From assembly GCA_023014485.1 (NCBI GenBank), contig JAJOZX010000875.1:749501-813500 (forward strand): a DNA stretch of 64,000 bases, read 5' to 3'. The notes beneath the pieces are model-generated. The model did not search any database, was not told where the DNA came from, and saw only the letters and a program-made list of their open reading frames with translations. Both the position numbers and the translations under genes were made by a program. Of this stretch, positions 31,653-44,345 are shown in pieces. Position 1 is the stretch's first letter. Every line of letters starts with the position of its first letter. Origin of the DNA: Bathynomus jamesi (lineage: Eukaryota; Arthropoda; Malacostraca; Isopoda; Cirolanidae).

Positions 31653-33590
31653 TACATACATAGTTACATACATAATAAAAAATCTTATTACCCAACGATT
31701 TGGTGTGAGAAGGCAGAACACAACACTGACGTAAAGTACAGAAATTAGTGAGAAGGAAAAAAGGTAGAAAGTAAAGCGTACACATCCATTCATACATTCG
31801 TCCTGGTGGACATGGCAAAATTCCACACCTGTGGCGCTTCATACGTCATGCATAGTGACGCTTCCAGGCCTTGTCAAAAATAAAAGAATGGGTCTCAAAC
31901 TTACTTCTAACAAACTTCCTCCATTCCAACCGATATGCAGCCACTTCTCGCGCACCACCCAGAATCAGCTCACGCTTACTTATGCGATCATTCACCATGT
32001 TCATTCATCTTTTTCTTGACCTTCCTCTCCTCCTCCTACCTTCGCAAACACTCTTATACAGTCTTTTCACAACTCTGTCATCTTTCATTCTTTCAACATG
32101 TCAAAGCTACCTTAACATACTTTCCTCAATTTTCACTTCCACTGACTTCTGAACACAACACCTTTTTCAGAACCACACGATTTCTTACTCTATCAATCCG
32201 ACCCCCGCCGCACATACTACTTAGGTTATCCGTCTCAATCGCTCTTGCTCTTGACTTCTCTCTTTCATGCCATGTCAGTGTTCCACAACCATACAAACGT
32301 GTCGGCACTTAAACGCTTTCATGTAAACATCTCGATCCAGTCTCCACTTTCTCACAACCGCTTTCAGCGCACCCGTCACCTTTCTTCCTCAATTCATTCT
32401 ACTGTTAACTTCATCTGTATTTGTTCAATAATACATCCCAGATGCTTAAAAGACTACCACCTCTAGTGTTTTAGCATTAACCATCTCATGACTGTTGAAA
32501 GTGATTGTGAATCGAGGGGAATTCGGACTCTCTTTACTCGCACATCAACACCACCCGCATATAACATTCGACATGCCTCACCCATTCCCATCACACACCA
32601 GATTCAATCCTTTTTCTAGTATTCGCACATTCACCTCTCATCACTACATCCATAAACAGATTGAACAGCAGCGGAGACATCACACATCTTTGACGCACAC
32701 CAACACCTACATCCAACCAACCACTCAGTGCTTTATTTACTCTCACACACGCACTACTTTCATCACAAACTCTTCATTGCCTTCATGAGTACCTACAATC
32801 CCATATATACACAAGACCTCCCACAGTGCTTCTCTATTCACACTATCATACACTTTCTCAGGCTCCATAAAAGCCATGTATACCTTGTAATTCCTTTCAC
32901 ATGCTCTCTCAATCAATTGTTTCAGTGCAAACGCTTAATCCACACAGCCTCTTCAACCTCGGAACCCTCTTTGCTCATCATTCACCAAGCATTCTGTAAT
33001 ACCACTAACTCTTTCTATCACTATACTACCATACATCCTCCCCGCTACATTCAACAGACCTCTGGAATTCTACACTCGCCTCTTTCACTTTTCATTTTGT
33101 ACAATGAAACAATTATTGCTTTCTTCCACTCTTCAAGCACATTCTTATTTGTCCACGCACAACAACACGTGCACCACAACCACTCCAACCATTTCAATCT
33201 CCTGTACTTAATCATTTCCCCATATATTCCATCCACACCTGCTGCTTTTCCATTTTTCATTTTGCGACCACCGCTTTCACTTCATCCATAGTTATGTTCT
33301 GAGCAGGCATTCTGTCACGTGTCACTCTCACATGGCCAATTGCCACCATATTTATATCTGCATTCCCCTCACCTCTTCCACCATCAAACCCTCGAAATAT
33401 TCCTTCCATCTATTCGGTAGACCCGCTGTGAGCATTCTTCCATTTTCATACCTTACTCTCAAATTTATTTTCTTAGTTTCATTCCGGTACTTCCCTACTT
33501 CCTTCCAGAATAACTTCCTATTCTCTACGAGTCTACATAATACAGTTATTCTTTACCAAAAACAAAGTATAAAGTTTCATATATAAAGGT
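31653..33590 (-). pseudogene. Non-LTR retrotransposon reverse transcriptase, decayed
   Basis: Minus-strand frames carry reverse transcriptase blocks in order: MKNGKAAGVDGIYGEMIK (near 33260), EEWKKAIIVSLYK, YKVYMAFMEPEKVYDSVNRE (near 32870), and RCVMSPLLFNLFM (near 32680). A C-terminal region typical of LINE ORF2 tails follows, down to about 31840. The catalytic YADD box is not readable where it is expected (near 32550). Stops and frameshifts are frequent. The family is not assigned beyond LINE type. No endonuclease domain is seen; the upstream part may be truncated. Confidence 0.75.
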
Positions 33591-33838
33591 ACTTAGGTAC
33601 GTGTTAATGTTAATCAATGTATCGTATCTTCTATCTCATCCAAAAGTCAGTGTAAATTTAGTCCAATAAAGTAATTTTATAACAAAAAAATGATTAAAAA
33701 TGAGTTATACCGTACATACAATCAACCATAATCGTTCTAACCTTTATCTTATTCTAACATATAATCTGACTTAGAGAATCTTGACCTAATCCGAACTCTA
33801 ACCTGACCTGACCTCTCGCATTTCGTTCGCGAGTAAGA

Positions 33839-34022
33839 ATGTCTCCGAAAGGAACAAAAGTGTCAAGCGAAGGATCGCGAGAGGGAAAGGAAGAGGCCTC
33901 AATTTACGCTTATTTAATTCCCATCAAGAACGACAGGCGGAAATCCGCTAATGGATTCCTTCCAGCGTTCCAGGCGGCCTTACCGCGGTCTAAGAGGATC
34001 GCCTTCTGGAATCAGCGAACAG
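33839..34022 (+). CDS. Possible host first exon, unrecognised
   Basis: It starts MSPKGTKVSSEGSREGKEEA and reads coding-like to IAFWNQRTG. It then meets a donor-like CAG|GTAAAA at about 34022. It is basic and soluble. Downstream low complexity (CACACA) makes the rest of the frame unlikely to be coding. No homology is recognised. It could be a chance frame. Confidence 0.2.
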
Positions 34023-34049
34023 GTAAAACACACACACACACAAAATAGT

Positions 34050-34649
34050 GTGTGTATGTGTGTGGTATGTGTGCGTGGTGTCCCCCTCCTGCCTACATTT
34101 CTCGCTCTGCTTCTCGCCATAAATCATATACGAGTAAATTATACTAGCCGAACTTACACTTCAAACAATACTATAAAGGGGGGTCAGTCATTCAAGGTTT
34201 CGCAATCTTAAAGTGAATTCGCAACCTAAATTATTTAAAGATGGACGATACAAATAAATATAAAAATTAAATCTTAAAAATGATAATAAAAGCGAAGAGA
34301 AATTTGTTTAAAGTAACTGGAAAGAGTAATGGTGTTTCTCGACGAAAGCACCTCCATTTATATGTTTCGGATAGATTAGACATAATTTGAAAGGAAAATC
34401 ATGTTTCAAGATGGTGCATTTTGATCGCGGTTCATTTATTTTCACTAAAGAGTGGTTGAAATTGGAATTCATCAAGTCTAGAATTGGGGAGTAACCTAAA
34501 GTTCCTTCATGAATATAAATCGTATAATTGACATCAGGTTTGGGTTTCGTGACTGTTATTGTCGATGTGAAAACGCTCCAGATTTGTCAACCTCCTTAGA
34601 AATATGTAAATACAGATATATTGTAGGAAAGGTTATTTAGAATAATGAT

Positions 34650-34686
<37 letters not shown>

Positions 34687-37025
34687 CAGAATTAGTATTC
34701 TCCTGTGCCTTGTGTTTGTAGTACAAACATGTATGATTTATGGCGAGAAGCAGAGCAAGAATTGTTTATTTCGGAGAAAGAGGGTTTTCACTTGATAGCC
34801 CCACTTAGTAAAAGCGGAAAGTTTGCTGGGCGTTTACTTTAGGGAAAGCTACTTAACACACACACACACACACATACATATATATATATACACACACACA
34901 CACACAGGAGAAAGTATCACCATTATAGGGAGGCTATTACGAGTAGACTATTAACATTACAGGGAGGATGTAGAGTTCATTGCAACACGATGCATTGAAC
35001 GACATTTTAATCTATATGGCATTTTAATGTCATTTTCATGTCAGTCATGGGATCATACAGCAGCTTAAAATCGGCGATATTTTGACTGTGCCGTGTGTGT
35101 GTGTGTGTGTGTACAAACCGTACGCTGGGCTCGGGGAGGGGGGGTTAAGGGCCGTTGTACGCTTTTAAAAATGCGAAAAATGTTGATCCATATCTTTCCG
35201 CCAATTTAATATTATAGTGTGACCGTTTTGGATTGTGTATTGTCAGTACGTTTCTTTTAATTTAATAGTGCTAAATTCCAATTCTTTTTTAATACGAGTG
35301 TGAATATTAACTTGTTGTATATCTCCAGTTTTTTCAATACAGTATATTGTAAAAAAAAAAAAAAAATTTCTTTGTACACTTTTGGGGGAATGGAGGGAAG
35401 GGGTCTTGAAAAAGTGTACTCTTTGTACACTTGTGAAAATGTTGATAATTGTGAACTGCCCCTTACCATAATACCTCAGTTTGAAACGCCTATCTCGAGT
35501 GTCGAGTATTTGTATATCTTTGTTTAAAGCATTTAGAATATTTAAGATGCTCAATATTCTAAATTATGAAACTGCATTTCTATCGTTTACAGAGTTCAGG
35601 TGTTTACATCCTCAGTCATGGGATCATACAGCAGCTTAAAATCGGCGATACTTTGACTGTGCCGTGTGTGTGTGTGTGTGTGTAAGCAACTATGCATAAG
35701 TGAGGTCGAGTGTGTGTTAATTCACAGACGTAGTGGGGTAATGTTTACGAAGTAAATACTTTTGGTATCGCGGAACATTAAAAAATTTGTATAAAAATAA
35801 ACATTTTTATTGTCGGAAAAAAGATACGTTAGTTTCGATTAAGTTAAGTTACGATTAGTTAGGTTAGCTAAATGTTGGCTAGGTTAGGTTACGTCATATT
35901 AGAGAGTACCTCACTGTTTGATGAATTAACAGTAAATACCTTTCGAACCCTCAACTGCAACCAAAACATTTATCACGTTCTTCTCGATTTCAAGGAAGTA
36001 AGATTAGGTTAAATAAAGTTTCGTTAATTAGTTTTTAGATATATGGATTGAAAAACGTCAGTACCTTGCTTCTGCGGAAGTATACGCACTTACGTGTGTG
36101 TGTGTGTGTGTGTGTTTACATAAATAGTTCCCTCACTTATATTTCGAAGTGATTTCTTCTCACTCGAAAGGAAAATTCACAAGATTTATGCTTAAAAATT
36201 CAAGAAGAGAGGAAGAAGAATGGTAAAGTGACGTCAAGGGGATATCACGATCCTCAGCTAATAAAATGTAAATAGAGGCTTTATAAAAAGTATTGTATAT
36301 GCTACAGGCAGTTTTGTCTTCTATATTGTGTAATCTTTTTTATTACATAATAGTAATAAAATGGGTACATCACCCACGAATGGGCGGCCTTATATGAGTG
36401 AAATCAGGGGCATTTCTCTCTCCATTTTATTTCAGAATTTTTCTACAGTCTCTCTCTTCTTTTGTCAACAGTGGATAGCGGTAGACAAAAGTGACATTAC
36501 AGTGTCATGTCATGTCATGTCATGTTACTGACGTGTCATTAAGCAAACCTTACTACACGCCAAAGCGAGGAGCATTAAAGACACCTTTTCAATATTGACG
36601 ATGCCTTCCTCAGATTTTCTAGTAGTATGATTTCATCCAGGCCGAGGAATGTGAGGGTAGTGAAGGACTGGGAGGGGAAGGGGAAGTGAGGGGTCGCATT
36701 CGTATATGATGCTTCTATCAGACGGGATTAGACGGCTTATTTGAAGATCAGATGCGATAAAGCGACTTTTAAATGCTTTTATAGCTTTTTAATCTATATT
36801 TTTATTCATTTAATTTATATATATAATTTTCTTACCTGATCATCAAATGTGATGATACGTCTGTAAATGCTTTTATATCTTTTTAATCTCTACTTCACAG
36901 ATTTTTGAGGATTTTTACTTATTTTTTATCGTTATTTGTATCTATTTCTTAAATTTTCTAGAATTTGAATAGGTGTACGGGGGACGGATAATTATTCATT
37001 TATTTTACACACACACACCCACACA
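34050..37025. other. Non-coding, microsatellite-rich interval
   Basis: No gene is supported. It contains (TAG)n at about 34650-34686, (CA)n and (TA)n near 34860-34905, and (GT)n at 35095-35110 and 35664-35681. A direct repeat pair begins TCAGTCATGGGATCATACAG at 35041 and 35612. A dispersed repeat at 35686-35915 has an inverted relative at 56430-56680. A CATGT run lies near 36508-36527. Confidence 0.6.
35686..35915 (+). repeat. Dispersed repeat, copy 1
   Basis: Shared phrases with the inverted copy at 56430-56680 include ATAAGTGAGGT, a TAGTGGGGTAAT-like block, CGGAACATTAA, AAACATTTTTA and a GGTTAGGTTA run. There is no coding frame. It may be a truncated transposon or SINE-like family. Confidence 0.55.
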
Positions 37026-37224
37026 CACAGGGTTGACAAAAGTAAATAGACACCACGATGATTATCCTCAAGAACAAGTGACAAAGCTCATCAATGGAAT
37101 GCCAAACGAAAGAAACACGATTCTAAATATATTCATTCAATAAATTTATTTACTGACTTTTATTATCAAATAAGAAACTATGGAAAAACCAATGGTGTCT
37201 ATTTATTTATGTCAACCCTCTGTG
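37026..37224. mobile_element. Tc1-type deletion derivative (about 200 bp)
   Basis: The inverted ends are CAGGGTTGACAAAAGTAAAT and its complement, followed by AGACACCA on both arms. The interior TTCAATAAATTTATTTACTG resembles the 3' end of the Tc1-like element near 48145. It has no transposase left. Confidence 0.6.
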
Positions 37225-38274
37225 TATATATAACTACAACAACAAAAATAAGTGAAACCTGCGTCTGTTCCGAACATGTCACAGACACGTTTCTGACAAG
37301 TTTGGTCAAGTAACTTCATTCTGCATCGATCCCAATGAAATCCATGTAGAATGAATGCATAGCATATCAATGAGAACTTTATATTATTATTCTGTCACTT
37401 TGGTGTGTGGTCCGTCTTACTTTCAGTTTCCTTCGCTATTTCTTCTACCTTATCTGAACGATGTGTTCTGACATTCCAGAGATTCCCTTTTCGCCTCCGA
37501 CACAGGAATGTCTCACGTTCACCAAAAGCAAAACGGTGGTGAAATTTAAGCACGTAGTTTGGAGCATCGCCTGGACAGAAAATGCCTTTCCCTAGACAAA
37601 CAACGTAACTTCCTACGAATTGCGCCATCGAAGAAACAGCGTAGTCAGTGAGGACTATAAAGGTAGCGTCCCAACTTCACTTTACATTACATTCATTCAC
37701 TCACGCTTCTAACTTCGTCGCAGAAACTGGATGCCCTCGCTAGCCCGCCTCACTTGACTTCCATTCATTCGACAAGTGCCCTTGGCATCACTATTACAAA
37801 CCTGCAACCTCTTTAATCGCCGTGCAACCTTTTCAACTGAGAACAGACGCTCAACAATTTTAATCGCCGCCGTAATCTCTTCGTCAGCTCCACGGCAGCG
37901 ACACTGAAGCGCTACATCTCTATTGTTTGTACAACTCATTGTATTATTGTAATTAAATTTGTCCATTTTGACTATAAATACAGAGGTAACCGAAATCATA
38001 GTTTTGTCCTTGCACTCTGCAATTATACATGGTTTAAAGGGAATTATCATACATTCAATTTTTTTTTTTACTTTTATTTCAAAATTTCATTTCTTACATT
38101 ATGAAATTTACAAAATTCAGACTTCCACTCGAGTAACTTAAAGTGGATCTTCTGCTATGTAATTTTCAATCCGTTTGTTCTGTCTCTGTTCATCTCTGGT
38201 TGTCTGTCAGTTTCTTTGGCCATGTCGTTTCCATATAATTCTTTAAAGAATCCAGCAATCAACACACACACAAT

Positions 38275-38354
<80 letters not shown>

Positions 38355-38376
38355 TCTACTACAGAGATTTAATTAC
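37225..38376. other. Interval with short unassigned frames
   Basis: Two minus-strand frames (37395-37628 and 37709-38050) read smoothly but match no family I recognise. They are arranged head to tail and could be a decayed gene. A (TA)n tract flanked by CA repeats lies at 38275-38350. Confidence 0.4.
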
Positions 38377-40320
38377 ATTAAATATAAAAGAAAAATTATG
38401 TAAAAGCGGCTAAAAGATGAAAATATGAAACAAATTAAAACACGAGAGATAGAGAGATAGATAGATAGATAGATAGAGAGAGACTGGAACCGCGCTGAAA
38501 GGCTGGATGCATTATAGGCTCTAACGGACAGTTCTTCACTCGGATTCTTAACGAGAGTTACGTTTGTATCAAAATGTAAAATTCGTGAATTAAATTTATT
38601 TCGATTTAGTTTTAAGTTTCTCTCCGCGATACGTTGTAAGAAAATGTCCCCCACTTGGCTTTTTTTCCAGGTTAATATTCTCGTTTAATTAAATAATAAT
38701 AAAAAACAACAACAACCAAACTGTTGTTATTTCTAAATCCCCGCCCCCCCTTTTTTCCGTTCAAAATGTTTCATATGCACCGTTTCAAACTCGGCTCCGG
38801 GCTACCAAGTGTCGTTAAATAGAGCTCAAAATATCAGTATAAAGTAGGAGAAAAGAGTATGAAGCAATAATAACATAGATTAAGTAAATTAAATAATCCT
38901 TAAAACTTATTTACTATATTTTTTGTAAAACATTCTTTTTTCAGGAGATCGTATAATTTATTTACTTATAGTTTGCTAAATTACCAAGAACTTAAATACC
39001 AGATCATACTTAAATAACTTCATTCAGGGGGCTTGTTTTAGGGAAGCGCAACTTAATGATGAACAGGAAACCTCAGATGTATATAATTTTTATTTAGAAA
39101 ATGAGGGACAGAAAGACGAACGTTTTGGTAACAGATTTCCATCTTCGGTACTACAAAAAAAATACACCGACTTCACAATGTTAAAAGATCATAATTTATT
39201 TGAAAAATAATTAAAAAATTTAAAAAAAATCTTACAACAGGCAGATTAAAGTGGAATAAAACGAGAGAACCTACTTAGAACATGTCATCAGTATGTATAA
39301 CATTAGTGTAGCATTTGTACTACTAAATTACATAGGGTATGAAATAAGTAGTTGAAAACAAACATTATCCTGTAATAATCAGATCCAGTGCAGAACTGTA
39401 TTTATTCAGAGTGGGTCAATTTTCCGAATGTGTGAAGATGTTATCTAAAATGTGGAGATCAACAAGCTGGTTATTGTTAGCGGTGTTTAGAATTTGAAAA
39501 GATGAAAGGTCAATGGGATGGTCTGCAACAAGACGGTGGTCTCTTACGGAAGATTTTGCAGTTTTATTTAAAGGTGTGAAGTACGGCTGAAAAAACCCCC
39601 CCGATGCTCCTCTGAATTTTCCTGTTCATCCTTATATTAAATAACATCATCGTAGAAAGGCTTGTAATGAGAGAGAGACGGAGACAAAGAGACAGAAAGA
39701 GTCCCTCACTGGCCTTTCACGTTTCAACTGACTTTAAATTTCTGTCTCTCTGCGACATTAAACGGAATCATACCCAAACTGAGTTCCTATGACTCGCAAA
39801 AATGACACGCAAAATTTGACTAAAATTTTGCTGGGAACCTGACTCAGAAAACTTGAGTCGAGATTCAATAAGGTGGGGCATCTCGGAGAAGTGAAGGGGA
39901 GGGAGAGGAGGGTTATATGAATTTCTGGAATTTTGGGTGAAAACAATGATTCTTCTTACTCCCCTTCACAGAAATTGAAAAGCGACGATCGGTTAGGTTA
40001 GGTTAGATTAAATTTAGCAAATATTAGCCACTCTCACTTGGCGCCTTTACCGCGAATAACATTGAGTAGGAAATAATCCATTCTCTTACAACGTATCGCA
40101 GAGAGAAAAACTTAAAACTAAATCAAAATAAATTTAATTCCCGAATTTTACATTTTGACAAACTTAACTCTCGTTAAGAATCCCAGTGAAGAACTGTCCG
40201 TTTGAGTCCATAACGCATCCAGCCTTTCAGCGCGGTTCCACTCACTCTCTATGTTGCTAATTAGCGTTTCATATTTCCATCCTTTAATTCTTTTACATAA
40301 TTTACTTTTACATTTAATAT
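38377..40320. repeat. Large imperfect inverted repeat (arms 38377-38650 and 40084-40320)
   Basis: The two arms share GGAACCGCGCTGAAAGGCTG, GACAGTTCTTCACT, TTAACGAGAGTTA and GCGATACGTTGTAAGA in inverse order, about 85-90% alike by eye. They are separated by about 1.4 kb of AT-rich sequence with no recognised gene. The arms could be terminal repeats of an unknown element or two opposite copies of a dispersed repeat. The right arm ends exactly at a MITE target site. Confidence 0.7.
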
Positions 40321-40683
40321 AAGTGATGTAGTCGAGATCACCATGGCCGAGACCGAGACCAGAAAGAAGGTCTCGAGACCATATGCAATGTTTGCATGTA
40401 TTCAATATTGTGTAATGCCTAATTCCTAAGCTCTGTATTTCACATTCGGAAATAAAGATTCTAAGCAGGTTATCAAGTGAGAATTACAAAATTTACTCAT
40501 AATTTATTCACAAACTTCATAGTTTGTGACATTTTTCAGCAGTTAACTGCCTACTTGAAACAAGATAAGTCTTCGTTGCACTTGAGGAACATCACAATGA
40601 TGTCGTCAAGACAATCATGGCCAAGACCGAGACCGAGTACCAGGAAAAAAAGTCCGAGACCGATCTCGAGTCCTACATCACTG
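40321..40683. mobile_element. hAT-type MITE (363 bp)
   Basis: A perfect 8-bp duplication, TTTAATAT, lies at 40313-40320 and 40684-40691. The termini are AAGTGATGTAG and CTACATCACTG. The inner ends repeat GGCCGAGACCGAGACC and related GAGACC motifs. No transposase is present. Confidence 0.9.
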
Positions 40684-41632
40684 TTTAATATATCTTAATT
40701 TCACACAATGTGAAATTAAGTATACGATTTAACTAAGTCAGTTTACTACATTCGTCTAACACCTTTTGAAAATAAGTTTTCAATAGCAAAACTTGCTTTG
40801 TTAAATTTAAAGATAAAGTTTATATTTACAATGAAGAAGACAAACGAGGAAACATTTCAATGGCAGACTCCACACATTAGATATTTTCTACCACTTCATA
40901 CAAATAACTTCAGGAAAAACTTTTATTTTACAAAAGTTTGCATACAATGACATCCTAAATTAATGACCAAATAGACTACCTGTAACAAAACTATTACTTG
41001 GACAATTTAGGACAGTTTTCTTTAAACTTGGTGATAAGAAATTTCAGTTTAACAATCTATTCCAGCGATTCCTCATCAAAGATCGTTGTACATTCGATTA
41101 TTTTATATATTATATTATATTATATTATTTTATTTATATATATATATATACACACTAGGGTGGCCCACTTTTCAATTTTTTTTGAAAAGTATAGGTGATC
41201 GTGGTTTTTCCCATTATTTGGCACTATACTAGCACATTGGTACCATTTTTACAAAAATTGATCAATATTTAGGGGTCTCGCATCGACCTTGAAATTACTA
41301 GTTTTTTTTTAAAATGCGTACTTTTTAACGTTTTACTGAATCAAGATAAATCATTAAGTAGGGATGTTTTCTGAATCCTCTTAATGAGAGAAGTCGTTTG
41401 GTGTGCCTGCCAATGTCATACGACTAACGGTTTAAAGGTTGTGCCTGTATACAGGTAATACCAATGTGCTAGTATAGTGCCAAATAATGGGAAAAACCAC
41501 GATCACCTATACTTTTCAAAAAAATGAGTCACCATACCCGGGCGAAATGTATAATGTATATAGGTAATTAGAAAATGCACTATGCCTGTGCCAGGTACCT
41601 AACCTATTTCTTTTTTTGCAGATCATAACATT

Positions 41633-42508
41633 TTGAAATTCTGTCTGAGTTCCTCATCCTTTGTCATGGACAAATCGATGGCAACCATAACTGGAAGAAC
41701 TCTTGAAGCTACAAATAGAGAGTCATCAAAAGGAAAGGCGAAAATAACATCGCTACCTTCTCTAAGATCAGCCTCGGAAATTTTTTTAGTTGGCCAACCG
41801 TCGTCCTCCATCAGTGGTAGCAAATTGCCAACAACACGGCAGGTTTTGCAATACTTCTTCAGTGTTATCCAGTACACTGCTAACAGGAAAGACGCATTCA
41901 AAGAAACCGTAAACAACGTCTTAAAGTTTTGGAACATGGCCCGCATTAAAACAATCACAAAGCTCAACTGCGAACGGAAGCTAGAGGCATTGTGGAAAGA
42001 GTGGCACTTACTCCAAAAGAGCAGAAAACGAGAAACTGACGCCGGAGGAAAACGGCAGAAGTTTTCGGACAGTGTGGACAAGCTGTGGGATATCGGAGCA
42101 TCTGACGCTGTCGAAGATATAAAGAAGAATCGACTGCTGTCCGACAAGGACAAGAAAGAAGACATTGACTTCTATCTCGATCAACGTGGTCCTCGGGTGG
42201 CAACGATGAGCGGGAACGATAAAGTTTTCGCTGTAAAAAGAAAGCTACAGGAAGGAAGAAAACGTCCTCGCCAGGGGCCGCAAACCTCAAAGTGTGCATA
42301 CGAAACCGGAGATGAGGCCATGGAGAATGATGATACTGGCATGTCAGGAGAGGCGGAGACAGAACTAGCGTTCCCCCTGCCGAAAGAGCCAAGTGTGTCT
42401 GTCAATCTTCCTCGCCGCATCCTTAATGCACCTGCTGTCATGGAAGTGGCTGATCGTTTCCGCATGTCCAATAATCAGTTGCGTATTGTGTATAGTATTC
42501 ATCGATAG
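41633..42508 (+). CDS. Transposase N-terminal exon (291 aa frame)
   Basis: An open frame after an acceptor-like TTTTTTTGCAG at about 41621. Its body, LPTTRQVLQYFFSVIQYTAN, then VLKFWNMARIKTITK and LWDIGASDAVEDIKKNRLLS, is the alpha-helical N-terminal region of a transposase family found in many invertebrate elements. A basic, acidic-tailed linker (QEGRKRPRQGPQ) follows. The reading frame should be spliced near 42480 to the exon at about 42582-42770, because the frame ends soon after in YSIHR. The catalytic domain is mostly missing downstream, so the product would be at most DNA-binding. Confidence 0.65.
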   Translation: MKFCLSSSSFVMDKSMATITGRTLEATNRESSKGKAKITSLPSLRSASEIFLVGQPSSSISGSKLPTTRQVLQYFFSVIQYTANRKDAFKETVNNVLKFWNMARIKTITKLNCERKLEALWKEWHLLQKSRKRETDAGGKRQKFSDSVDKLWDIGASDAVEDIKKNRLLSDKDKKEDIDFYLDQRGPRVATMSGNDKVFAVKRKLQEGRKRPRQGPQTSKCAYETGDEAMENDDTGMSGEAETELAFPLPKEPSVSVNLPRRILNAPAVMEVADRFRMSNNQLRIVYSIHR

Positions 42509-42581
42509 CGTCAGTTTTAAAGTGTCCCGTAACCCACATGCATTCTTGACAGTTTCCTTTCCACTTTCCATTCTCTACATA

Positions 42582-42955
42582 GGTAGTAAGCATTGTGGCT
42601 GCTATCACACGTTCGGCGGATCCACCAGCAGACCTCAATCAGTTCAGCATCTCGAAAGAAACGGCTCGCCGGGGAAGAGTGTCACATCGCCGTGAAGTGG
42701 CGACGGCTGTGAAGGACTCCTTCACGCCACCGAGGCACACTGTTGTCCACTGGGATGGCAAAATGGTCAAGGTCAGTTGATTAAGTTTTCATAGCTATCA
42801 ATTTAGTAATGAGATTCATGAAGCATAATGTCAATTAAAAAGAGAACTGAATGTGAACAAAAATAGGTTACTTTACAACCATGAAATTGAAATATATGGC
42901 ATGTGTTTCAGAACTTCCTTGGAACGGCGGAGCACAGAGGGACAACGTTGCAGCC
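42582..42955 (+). pseudogene. Transposase catalytic-domain exons, internally deleted
   Basis: The first part reads STRSADPPADL-like sequence and then VVHWDGKMVK, with the first catalytic Asp in WDGK, up to a GGTCAG donor-like site at 42773. A second piece after CATGTGTTTCAG (42913) reads NFLGTAEHRGTTLQPVTC and stops. The second catalytic Asp region (D.T..NTG in relatives at 52.4 and 58.7 kb) and everything after it are absent. This is an internally deleted element. Confidence 0.6.
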
Positions 42956-43411
42956 AGTGACGTGTGATAGTGGTTAATACAATGCAAAAGTGATTGTTTA
43001 AGTTATTGTTTCTTTCTTCCTTATTTGTCTGCTATTTGCTGATTTTTTTGAAAAGTATAGGTGATCGTGGTTTTTCCCATTATTTGGCACTATACTAGCA
43101 CATTGGTATTACCTGTATACAGGCACAACTTTTAAACCGTTAGTCGTATGACATTGGAAGGCACACCAAACGACTTCTCTCATCAAGAGGATTCAGAAAA
43201 CATCCCTACTTAATGATTTATCTTGATTCAGTAAAACGTTAAAAAGTACGCATTTAAAAAAAAAACTCGTAATTTCAAGGTCGATGCGAGACCCCTAAAT
43301 ATTGATCAATTTTTGTAAAAATGGTACCAATGTGCTAGTATAGTGCCAAATAATGGGAAAAACTACGATAACCTATACTTTAAAAAAAAAATTGAAAAGT
43401 GGGCCACCCTA

Positions 43412-43455
<44 letters not shown>

Positions 43456-44345
43456 GCGTTCAAAATTATAGAAACACTTATTAAAATGTTGATTATGTAA
43501 TAATAGAATTCTTTTTATACGTTACAGGAAGTAAAATAATATGTCTGTCCAATTGAGGAGCTTTCAAATGAGGTATTTTGTTACATGAAGACTTACGAGC
43601 AATTAATCAATATTGAAAGAAATTGTATTTAATGGTGACATCATGTTTTGATTAAAATAATTGCTTATATTCACAGAAATAGATATTTTTTATTAGAATG
43701 TTTTTCTGTTATTTGTATTTATACATTTTATCCTATTTTTCTTCAAAATTGTAATTTGACTCGTGAAACCTGCACCTGAACATTGTTTGGTAACGTTGTG
43801 CCCTTCTCTCACGGATATCTCTGTATAATGGCTCTTGCAAAGGAAATAACATACGAAAATAGACTCAAGATTAATTAATACCTTCTTGATGAAGAACTAG
43901 AGAGACAAATAACCAATAAAGTGGGAGTTTCATTCTCCACGTGAGCAAAACCCTCTCTCGTCATTCGCAAAATGGGAGTGTAATGAACAAAGTAAGCCGA
44001 CGGCGAAAAAGGAAGACCTCGGAAAAAGAAGACGCGGCAGAGGTTCCTTGGAATTGACAGATTTCACAAGACGTCAGATTATTGAACTTTTGGAAACAGC
44101 AAAGTCAAAGGGTAATTTCGCGCGCGAAGGCTTTGCATTCAATTATCAACAATTAACAGAGTCGTTGTACAGTTCAAGAATACCCAGTAAACAACAGTTG
44201 CTAATCATCTTGGCCGTCCAGGTCCATCTGAAAGAATGCTTCGTGCTGTCAGAAGACGTGCAGAAACGAACCCTCACCAAACGGCTGTTGAATTGGCTGT
44301 TCAAGTTAAGTTAGCTCTTGGACAATCAGATGATATAGTTACGAT

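Larger units (their letters stand above)
41156..43411 (+). mobile_element. DNA transposon with 370-bp inverted repeats
   Basis: The termini are TAGGGTGGCCCACTTTTCAA and its complement. The inverted repeats span 41156-41525 and 43042-43411. The flanking 8 bases are ATACACAC on both sides (41148-41155 and 43412-43419), though this lies in low-complexity DNA. It carries an intact 291-codon frame and further exons of a DDE-type transposase with the catalytic core mostly deleted. Each inverted repeat is itself a hairpin. Confidence 0.85.

Noticed and set aside
31831..33291. Plus-strand frames up to 187 codons
   Set aside because: They are antisense shadows of the LINE reverse transcriptase, whose conserved blocks read on the minus strand.
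37395..37628. A minus-strand frame with a CLGKG...CP spacing reminiscent of insect chemosensory proteins
   Set aside because: The remaining cysteines and the helical core do not fit, so the similarity is too weak to call.
41623..42471. Minus-strand frames of 96-180 codons
   Set aside because: They are the shadow of the 291-codon transposase exon; the serine- and phenylalanine-rich composition is typical of antisense frames.
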